From JAOBAU01 sp034667465 (lineage in GTDB: Bacteria; Acidobacteriota; Thermoanaerobaculia; Gp7-AA8): DNA of 64,000 nt. The stretch is taken from NCBI GenBank assembly GCA_034667465.1, contig JAXDJV010000013.1, positions 124,001-188,000 on the forward strand, given 5' to 3'. The notes under the pieces were generated by a model that did no database searches, was not told where the DNA came from, and saw only the letters and a program-made list of their open reading frames with translations. The position numbers and the translations under genes are program-made. Shown piece after piece: positions 58,196-64,000 of the stretch (the stretch's first letter is position 1; each line of letters opens with the position of its first letter).

Positions 58196-59247
58196 CCCTC
58201 GTACTCGCGTCCCGCCGCAGTCATCAGTTTCTTCAGTTCATCGAGCGTCTCGGTCTCGCCGGGGACGCACAAAGTAATGTCTTTCGTTTCGCCGGTTGCG
58301 ATCGCGTTCGCGTAACCCTCGCAATCCCATCCGCATGCACCGCAATCGGTTTGCGCCATCGCCGCGAACAGGTTCGTCTCGAGGTTGGCGCCCATCTCTG
58401 CGGCCATCTTCATCCGCTCGGGGAGCGTGAGATCTTCGCGATGGAACGGAGCGGCCGGCGACGCGCCGTCGGTTCCGTCGCCCGGCACGACTTCCGGCGC
58501 GGCCGCTTCCTGAATCGCCGCGGCGCTTGGGTCGATCGGTGCGGCAACCGGCACCGGCGCATCCGACGTCGGCTGCGACGGTTGTTTCGCCGCAGGAGCC
58601 GGCGGCTTCGCCTCGGCAGGAACGCGTTTCACGCCGACTGCCGGCGCGGGACGAAGCTGCGCCGCCTGTTCGGCGCGAAGCGCCGGACCTTCATGCTCCG
58701 GCCGCAACGAATCGCGAACGGCAGCGCGCGCGAAGTCGTACGCTTCGCCGCCCTTCCGCAGGACGTGCATTTTGTCGATCTTCTTCTGCAGCTCCATCAA
58801 TCCCCAGATCAACGCTTCGGGACGCGGAGGACAACCGGGAACGTAGACATCGACCGGGACGAGGCGATCGACACCCTGCGTGACCGCGTACGTGTCGTAT
58901 GGACCGCCGCACGTCGCGCACGAGCCCATCGCGATCACCCACTTCGGATCCGGCATCTGGTCGTAGAGACGCTTGACGATCGGCGCCATCTTCTCGACGA
59001 CGGTGCCGGCGACGATCATCAGATCGCTCTGACGCGGCGTCGCGCGAAAGACTTCTGCGCCGAAGCGCGCCATGTCGTGACGCGGATCGAGGACGGCCAT
59101 CATCTCGATCGCGCAGCATGCGAGACCGAACTGCATCGGCCAGAGCGACGACTTTCGCGCCCAGTTGAAGATTTTGTCGACTTTGGTGGTGAGGATGTTC
59201 CCGGCGGTTCCGGGGGCGAAATCAAAGCGGTTCTCGATCAGACCCAT
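58192..59247 (-). CDS. nuoB: NADH-quinone oxidoreductase subunit B with added Fe-S-type C-terminal domain
   Basis: 351 residues from ATG 59247; NuoB is usually 160-220. Residues 1-180 are standard: LACCAIEMMAVLDPRHDMARFG, IAMGSCATCGGPYDTYAV and VYVPGCPPRPEALIWGLMEL give the cluster N2 ligands Cys44, 45, 110 and 139. A Pro/Ala-rich linker (185-270) leads to FAAMAQTDCGACGWDCEGYA with Cys302, 305, 309 and 327, spacing CX2CX3CX17C. The module shares a long almost identical segment with the NuoC tail. The stop overlaps the nuoC ATG (4 bases). Confidence 0.93.
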   Translation of the reverse strand: MGLIENRFDFAPGTAGNILTTKVDKIFNWARKSSLWPMQFGLACCAIEMMAVLDPRHDMARFGAEVFRATPRQSDLMIVAGTVVEKMAPIVKRLYDQMPDPKWVIAMGSCATCGGPYDTYAVTQGVDRLVPVDVYVPGCPPRPEALIWGLMELQKKIDKMHVLRKGGEAYDFARAAVRDSLRPEHEGPALRAEQAAQLRPAPAVGVKRVPAEAKPPAPAAKQPSQPTSDAPVPVAAPIDPSAAAIQEAAAPEVVPGDGTDGASPAAPFHREDLTLPERMKMAAEMGANLETNLFAAMAQTDCGACGWDCEGYANAIATGETKDITLCVPGETETLDELKKLMTAAGREYEG

Positions 59248-59597
59248 GAAAGGACCTTCCTCTTCCACGCGTAGAAGTATCCGATCAACAGAATCGCGAG
59301 AAACGCCGCCATCTCGACAGCTCCGAACCAGCCGAGCTGCTTGAATCGAATCGCCCAGGGAAAGAGGAAAACCGTCTCGACGTCGAAGATGATGAAGAGC
59401 ACGGCGATCAGAAAGTACCGCACCGAAAATCGGTGATCGAAGGCGTGCGAGGTGGCGGGAACTCCGCACTCGTACGGCTCGAGCTTCACCTTGTTTGCAC
59501 GGGAGGCGCGGACCAGCGGCGCCAGAATGAACAAAGTCAACACCGGCAGCGAGATGACGATGAGGGCAGCTACCAGCAGAACCGCATAGTTCGCCAT
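59238..59597 (-). CDS. nuoA: NADH-quinone oxidoreductase subunit A
   Basis: 119 residues, three membrane helices. The conserved loop LEPYECGVPATSHAFDHRFS and the following SVRYFLIAVLFIIFDVETVF with the family glutamates are present, plus FPWAIRF. Overlaps nuoB by 10 bases. It is the first structural nuo gene, preceded by midA, whose stop is 64 bases away. Confidence 0.96.
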   Translation of the reverse strand: MANYAVLLVAALIVISLPVLTLFILAPLVRASRANKVKLEPYECGVPATSHAFDHRFSVRYFLIAVLFIIFDVETVFLFPWAIRFKQLGWFGAVEMAAFLAILLIGYFYAWKRKVLSWV

Positions 59598-59661
59598 GTG
59601 TTTTTAGCTCTCGGTGGAAACCGCGGGTAATTGTAAACGGGCATATCGAGGAGTCAACACA

Positions 59662-60762
59662 TTAGAAGAGATCGCGTTGAAATGACCAGGTTTCGAGCGC
59701 GATTCCTCTCCCCTGAACGAGCACGCGGATGTCTTCGCCGATGCCGTCGGGAAGCACGAGACGCCGCGCCTGGTCTCGCGCATCGAGCAAATCGACCCCT
59801 TCCGCAAGGTTCGCCGGCGAGATCGTTTCGATCGGTGCGAAGAGCTCATGCTCGGTGATGCCCAGGGAGAGGAGAAACTTCGCCTGGCGATCGAAAAAGA
59901 GCGTTTTGAACCCTTCCCGCTCGCCGGAATCGATCAAATCGGAGAAGTTGATGTGCGCCGTCAGGTCCTGTTCGCCGGGATTCGCGAGCAGATCGCGCGT
60001 GACGCGCTGCTGCGAATACGCGGCCGCCGTTCCGAAGCGCCGGATCCGCGAATGGAAGAGCTGCTGACGCGGAAACCCATAATCAAAGGTGACGATCAGC
60101 CCGCGCGAGGTCGCGCGGCAGAGATCGGCGTAGAGCGCGCCCCACTCCAGCGAGATGTCGGCGAACTGTCCGTCAGATAACGTGATCCCCTGGGACTCGA
60201 AGTAGTCGTCGTACTGTGGCGGCGCTTCGTGCTCGCTCCAGTCGAGCGCGCCGTCGCGCTCCGTTACCCACAATTCATGAAGGTGCTCCCCGCGCATGAC
60301 GAGCCGCGCGAACGGCAGCGCGTCGAAAAGCTCATTGCTGAAGATGAGACGCGGGCGGCCGGGCGGGAGGCGGTCAATGGAGTCCGCGAAGGTGACGCCG
60401 CTCTCGGAATCGACGCGGGAGAGCGCGCGATCGATCCCGGTGAAGTGACCAGTCCCCTCGCAGAGTCGCGCCAGCTCACGGATGAGCTCCCCATCGCCGC
60501 AGCCAACGTCCACTATGTCGGACGGCTCGTCGCCGTTACGGCTCACAAATTCACGGACGAGTCTGCCGAGCGCGTAGGCAAATACCGGACTGATGGCCGG
60601 CGACGTGACGAAGTCAGCAGCCTTTCCGACCGGCGATCTCGCCGTCGCGTAATAGCCGAATTCGGGATGATAGAGCGCCAGCTCGACGAAATCATGAAAC
60701 GACAAGTCTCCATATTGCAAAGAGTTACGGAGCACGTCGCGCATGGAGGCTTCAGCCGGCAT
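59662..60762 (-). CDS. midA: MidA/NDUFAF7-type SAM-dependent methyltransferase
   Basis: 366 residues. Family features: LSFHDFVELALYHPEFGYY, FVTSPAISPVFAYALGRLV, the SAM motif IVDVGCGDGELIREL, and LIFSNELFDALPF with a following Gly-rich strand TFDYGFP. NDUFAF7 is a mitochondrial complex I assembly factor that methylates an arginine of NDUFS2, the NuoD homologue. This gene is the first gene on the strand of the nuo operon, which strongly supports an assembly role here. ATG 60762 was chosen because TACGAT lies 8 bases before it; 60744 is an alternative. Confidence 0.88.
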   Translation of the reverse strand: MPAEASMRDVLRNSLQYGDLSFHDFVELALYHPEFGYYATARSPVGKAADFVTSPAISPVFAYALGRLVREFVSRNGDEPSDIVDVGCGDGELIRELARLCEGTGHFTGIDRALSRVDSESGVTFADSIDRLPPGRPRLIFSNELFDALPFARLVMRGEHLHELWVTERDGALDWSEHEAPPQYDDYFESQGITLSDGQFADISLEWGALYADLCRATSRGLIVTFDYGFPRQQLFHSRIRRFGTAAAYSQQRVTRDLLANPGEQDLTAHINFSDLIDSGEREGFKTLFFDRQAKFLLSLGITEHELFAPIETISPANLAEGVDLLDARDQARRLVLPDGIGEDIRVLVQGRGIALETWSFQRDLF

Positions 60763-60770
60763 CGGCGTCA

Positions 60771-60776
60771 ATCGTA
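60771..60776 (-). promoter_or_regulatory. -10-like TACGAT before midA-nuo
   Basis: TACGAT on the minus strand is 8 bases from ATG 60762. If used, the midA-nuo-atp message would be leaderless. No strong -35 is seen. It lies about 90 bases from the divergent OmpA gene. Confidence 0.4.
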
Positions 60777-60863
60777 CACCGACCACAACGAAAACAAGGC
60801 GAGCTCGGCGGCCCCGTGGCACCTCGGTTGCGATGGTATCGGCCAGCAACAACGGAGGAAGCC

Positions 60864-61511
60864 ATGAAAAAGTACATCTCTTCAATCCTGGTCCTGATGA
60901 TGACGCTGACCACCGCATACGCGGGTGATGTCGCCACGGAGCGGGACAAGACGAAGAAAGGCGCGATCATCGGCGGCGTCCTCGGCACCGCGGTCGGCGC
61001 AGTCCTCGGAAACAACCGCGGCCACCACAGCGCGAAGCGCGGTGCGATCGTCGGCGCAGTCGCCGGAACGGCAGCCGGTGCGATCGTCGGCGCGATGATG
61101 GACAAGCAGGAGCGCGAGCTCCGTCAGATCGACGGCGTCAACGTCCAGCGCACCGCGGATGACGAACTGAAAGTCACGGTGAAGAACGATGTGCTCTTTG
61201 ACACCGGCTCGTCATCGCTTCGCTCGGCGTCGCGTTCGGCACTCCGTGAGATGGCCGACGTATTCGACAAGTATCCGAACACGCGCATCTCGGTGCAGGG
61301 TCACACCGACTCGGTCGGCGCCGCTTCGTACAACCAGCGTCTCTCGGAACGTCGCGCGAATTCGGTTGGCGGCTATCTCGAGAACCTCGGCGTCCGCAGC
61401 TCGCGCATCGACACGGTCGGCTACGGCGAATCGAGCCCGCGGTCGAGCAACAACACCGCGAGCGGCCGTCAGCAGAACCGCCGCGTCGAGATTCGCATCC
61501 GCGCGACCTGA
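60864..61511 (+). CDS. OmpA-family outer-membrane protein, copy 1
   Basis: 215 residues, AGGAGGAAGCC ribosome site. Signal peptide (to about TAYAG), then Gly/Ala-rich glycine-zipper segments (GAIIGGVLGTAVGAVLG, GAIVGAVAGTAAGAIVGAMM), then a C-terminal OmpA domain (VLFDTGSSSLRSASRSAL, ISVQGHTDSVGAASYNQ, RLSERRANSVGGYL) that binds peptidoglycan. No lipobox Cys is at the signal end. A terminator separates it from the paralogue at 61607. Confidence 0.88.
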   Translation: MKKYISSILVLMMTLTTAYAGDVATERDKTKKGAIIGGVLGTAVGAVLGNNRGHHSAKRGAIVGAVAGTAAGAIVGAMMDKQERELRQIDGVNVQRTADDELKVTVKNDVLFDTGSSSLRSASRSALREMADVFDKYPNTRISVQGHTDSVGAASYNQRLSERRANSVGGYLENLGVRSSRIDTVGYGESSPRSSNNTASGRQQNRRVEIRIRAT

Positions 61512-61530
61512 TCGCGTTAGTCGCACGACG

Positions 61531-61560
61531 AAAGGGCGCTCCAGCGTGAGCGCCCTTTTC
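61531..61560 (+). terminator. Terminator between the two OmpA-type genes
   Basis: GGGCGCTC-CAGCGT-GAGCGCCC followed by TTTTCGTTTC, about 20 bases after the first gene. Confidence 0.85.
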
Positions 61561-61606
61561 GTTTCAGGCCAGTCCTTTGCACCAGCATCAACTTTTTGGA
61601 GGCAAC

Positions 61607-62245
61607 ATGATTCGAAACGTATCCGCAGCTTTACTCGCAACAGCACTCGCCGTCGGTTGTGTCAGCGCTGACGATCCGAACCAGCGCGCCAAGCGCGGCG
61701 CCGGAGCCGGCGCAGCCGCCGGTGCAGTGGTCGGCGCCGTGATCGGCAACCAGTCGGGAAACAACAGAACCGGCGCAGTGGTCGGCGCAGCGGCCGGTGC
61801 CGCAATCGGTGCAGCGGTCGGCCATCGCATGGACAAGCAGCAGGCCGAGCTCCAGCAGATTCCCGGTGTCGAAGTCACGCGTCCGTCCGAGGGACAGATT
61901 GATGTTCGTCTGACCAGCGACATCCTCTTTGATGTCGACTCTGCATCGCTTCGCAGCGATTCGCGCTCGACGCTGCGCGACCTCGCCACGAACTTCCGCC
62001 AGTATCCGGATGAAGTGATCGACGTCGCCGGACACACCGATTCGACCGGCACGCCGGCGCACAACCAGACGCTGTCGGAGAACCGCGCTGATTCGGTGCG
62101 CAGCTACCTCATCGACCAGGGTGTTCCGACGTCGCGCATCAGCGCGCGCGGCTACGGCGAGACGATGCCGAAGGCGTCGAACAGCACGGCGGAAGGCCGT
62201 CAGCTCAACCGCCGCGTCGAGATTCACATCCGCGCGACGCAGTAA
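61607..62245 (+). CDS. OmpA-family lipoprotein, copy 2
   Basis: 212 residues, TTGGAGGCAAC ribosome site. N-terminal signal ends at LAVGC, a probable though not perfect lipobox, so Cys23 may be lipidated. Two glycine-zipper stretches (AGAGAAAGAVVGAVIG, TGAVVGAAAGAAIGAAVG) precede the OmpA domain (ILFDVDSASLRSDSRSTL, VAGHTDSTGTPAHNQ, TLSENRADSVRSYL). It is a close paralogue of the gene at 60864 with the same order of parts, from tandem duplication. Confidence 0.87.
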   Translation: MIRNVSAALLATALAVGCVSADDPNQRAKRGAGAGAAAGAVVGAVIGNQSGNNRTGAVVGAAAGAAIGAAVGHRMDKQQAELQQIPGVEVTRPSEGQIDVRLTSDILFDVDSASLRSDSRSTLRDLATNFRQYPDEVIDVAGHTDSTGTPAHNQTLSENRADSVRSYLIDQGVPTSRISARGYGETMPKASNSTAEGRQLNRRVEIHIRATQ

Positions 62246-62265
62246 GTAACGCAACTCTTCCGCAC

Positions 62266-62289
62266 GGGGAGAGGCAGCCGCCTCTCCCC
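62266..62289 (+). terminator. Hairpin GGGGAGAGGC-AGCC-GCCTCTCCCC after the OmpA-type lipoprotein gene
   Basis: Ten-base perfect arms, but followed by C-rich rather than T-rich DNA. It may protect or end the transcript with help of Rho. The 153-base gap to hppA also contains a TAGAAT -10-like box (62319) but no clear -35. Confidence 0.45.
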
Positions 62290-62398
62290 CACTTCCCCCA
62301 AAATCCCCTCCGATCGGTTAGAATCCGCCCCCCGTAACAACCCCTCCCGTCACCGAATCTTCGAACGGCGCGGGACCTCACCGAAAAACGGAGGAATT

Positions 62399-64000
62399 AT
62401 GAAGTCCTGGATCACGCGCGCGCTGGTCCTCGCGATGCTTCTCGTCTGTACCGCATCGATGGCCATCGCGCAGGAATCACACCCGTCGGCGAATCCCGCC
62501 GTGGCGGCGCAGGAATCGGCAGTCGCCGGTCAGCCGACCGAAGCAAAAACCGAGGCCAACCTCGTCCTTCCCGACCTCGGGTCGGTGCAGTTCATGGGCA
62601 TGTCGGGACGCACGCTGCTGCTCTCCGGCCTCATCGTCTGCGTCCTCGGTCTCCTGTTCGGCTTCATGATCTACATCGAACTGAAGAACCTTCCGGTTCA
62701 CAGCTCGATGCGCGAGATCTCGGAGCTCATCTACGAGACGTGCAAGACCTACCTGCAGACGCAGGGAAAATTCATCCTGATCCTCGAGCTCTTCATCGGC
62801 GTGATCATGGTGTTTTACTTCGGGTTCCTCCGCCACTACGGCCTGACCCGAACCACCGTCATCATCATCTTCTCGCTGATCGGCATCGCCGGCAGCTACG
62901 GCGTCGCCTGGTTCGGCATCCGCGTCAACACGTTCGCGAACTCGCGCGCCGCGTTCGCGTCGCTGCGCGGCAAGCCGTTCCCCACTTACGACATTCCGCT
63001 CAAAGCCGGCATGTCGATCGGCATGCTGCTCATCTCCACCGAGCTCGTGCTGATGCTGCTCATCCTCCTCTTCGTGCCGCGTGATTACGCCGGCCCCTGC
63101 TTCATCGGCTTCGCGATCGGTGAGTCGCTCGGCGCTGCCGCGCTTCGTATCGCCGGCGGCATCTTCACGAAGATCGCCGACATCGGCTCCGACCTGATGA
63201 AGATCGTCTTCGACATCAAGGAAGACGACGCGCGCAACCCCGGCGTCATCGCCGACTGCACCGGCGACAACGCCGGCGACTCGGTCGGTCCGACTGCCGA
63301 CGGCTTCGAAACCTACGGCGTCACCGGCGTCGCACTGATCACATTCATTCTGCTCGCGGTCAGCGACGCGACCGTGCAGACGCAGCTCCTCGTCTGGATC
63401 TTCGTCATGCGCGTGCTGATGATCATCACGTCGGCCGTCTCCTACTGGATCAACGCGGCTGTCGCAAAAGCCAAATACGGCAACTCGACGACGATGAACT
63501 TCGAGGCGCCGCTCACGTCGCTCGTGTGGCTCACGTCGATCCTTTCGGTCATCGTCACCTACGCCGTTTCCTATCTCCTCATCCCGAACCTCGGCGGTGA
63601 CAGCACGATGTGGTGGAAGCTCTCCACGATCATCACCTGCGGCACGCTTGCCGGCGCGATCATCCCCGAGCTCGTGAAGGTCTTCACGTCGACGGAATCG
63701 CGTCACGTTCGCGAAGTCGTTGCTGCTTCGCGTGAAGGTGGAGCGTCGCTCAACATCCTCTCCGGCCTCATCGCCGGAAACTTCAGCGCCTACTGGATGG
63801 GCATCACCATCACCGCGCTGATGGGCGTCGGCGCGTGGATCAGCAGCATGTTCCCGGTCGGCGCCGGCGCACTGATGATCGCTCCGGCGATCTTCGCGTT
63901 CGGTCTCATCGCCTTCGGCTTCCTCGGCATGGGTCCGGTCACGATCGCAGTCGACTCGTACGGTCCGGTCACCGACAACGCGCAGTCGGTCTTCGAGCTC
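62399..64000 (+). CDS. hppA: Divergent membrane-bound pyrophosphatase (partial, cut by window end)
   Basis: The first 534 residues of a polytopic ion pump that hydrolyses pyrophosphate. ATG 62399 follows GGAGGAATT. Unlike typical enzymes it begins with a signal-like helix (MKSWITRALVLAMLLVCTAS) and a 45-residue linker. Active-site motifs: ADIGSDLMKIVFDIKEDDAR and NPGVIADCTGDNAGDSVGP, later DSYGPVTDN. Compared with the canonical DVGADLVGKVE motif, one residue is missing before the lysine and the glutamate is replaced. The residue that decides potassium dependence lies beyond the window. It pumps protons or sodium; the direction is not decided here. Confidence 0.88.
   Translation, partial: MKSWITRALVLAMLLVCTASMAIAQESHPSANPAVAAQESAVAGQPTEAKTEANLVLPDLGSVQFMGMSGRTLLLSGLIVCVLGLLFGFMIYIELKNLPVHSSMREISELIYETCKTYLQTQGKFILILELFIGVIMVFYFGFLRHYGLTRTTVIIIFSLIGIAGSYGVAWFGIRVNTFANSRAAFASLRGKPFPTYDIPLKAGMSIGMLLISTELVLMLLILLFVPRDYAGPCFIGFAIGESLGAAALRIAGGIFTKIADIGSDLMKIVFDIKEDDARNPGVIADCTGDNAGDSVGPTADGFETYGVTGVALITFILLAVSDATVQTQLLVWIFVMRVLMIITSAVSYWINAAVAKAKYGNSTTMNFEAPLTSLVWLTSILSVIVTYAVSYLLIPNLGGDSTMWWKLSTIITCGTLAGAIIPELVKVFTSTESRHVREVVAASREGGASLNILSGLIAGNFSAYWMGITITALMGVGAWISSMFPVGAGALMIAPAIFAFGLIAFGFLGMGPVTIAVDSYGPVTDNAQSVFEL

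Noticed and set aside
62477..63706. 409-codon minus-strand open frame
   Set aside because: Antisense to the membrane pyrophosphatase, whose plus-strand motifs are unmistakable.

Overview
The window is a GC-rich (roughly 60-65%), densely packed bacterial chromosome segment. A lipid A-type acyltransferase homologue, OmpA-type proteins and a predicted outer-membrane beta-barrel point to a diderm. The secreted VWFA-related protein and general gene content suggest Acidobacteriota (possibly Thermoanaerobaculia or a relative); this is inference from gene families, not a phylogeny.

Layout. 1-9.1 kb: secreted enzymes (partial M1-like protein, VWFA-related protein, S10 carboxypeptidase), then surE-pcm, acylphosphatase, apt, a transhydrogenase and a CBS protein, separated by palindromic intergenic repeats. 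9.1-14.6 kb (minus): a small unknown protein, a PTPS-like enzyme, a large membrane protein built from a degenerate kinase, a degenerate nucleotide cyclase and TPRs, then a biotin carrier and a biotin carboxylase. 14.7-19.6 kb (plus): an unknown gene, a DinB protein and a three-gene secreted-subunit / Ig-like / beta-barrel cassette with its own palindrome and an internal hairpin. 19.6-21.9 kb (minus): tRNA-Leu(GAG), secG, tpiA, a GGDEF protein. 21.9-43.4 kb: a surface-glycan region with a chain of six overlapping plus-strand genes, a minus-strand run ending in methyltransferase and response regulator genes, and a Wzm/Wzt-type ABC exporter whose two subunits are separated by three large secreted proteins. 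43.5-45.8 kb: XRE regulator, TPR protein, secreted protein. 45.9-60.8 kb (minus): midA-nuoABCD-nuoHIJKLMN-atpZ-atpI-atpB-atpE. 60.9-64 kb (plus): two OmpA-type proteins and a divergent membrane pyrophosphatase cut by the window end.

The energy block is coherent: a complex I assembly-type methyltransferase, eleven complex I subunits without NuoE, NuoF or NuoG, and four genes for the ATP synthase membrane sector. The outstanding feature is that NuoB and NuoC both end in nearly the same four-cysteine iron-sulfur-type module, an unusual addition close to where electrons enter the complex.

Two expression patterns recur. Several genes have a TANNAT hexamer 6-9 bases before the start codon, as expected for leaderless mRNAs. 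Many genes overlap by 4 bases and use GTG, TTG or apparently CTG/ATT starts. All functions are read from sequence motifs by eye; no database search was run.
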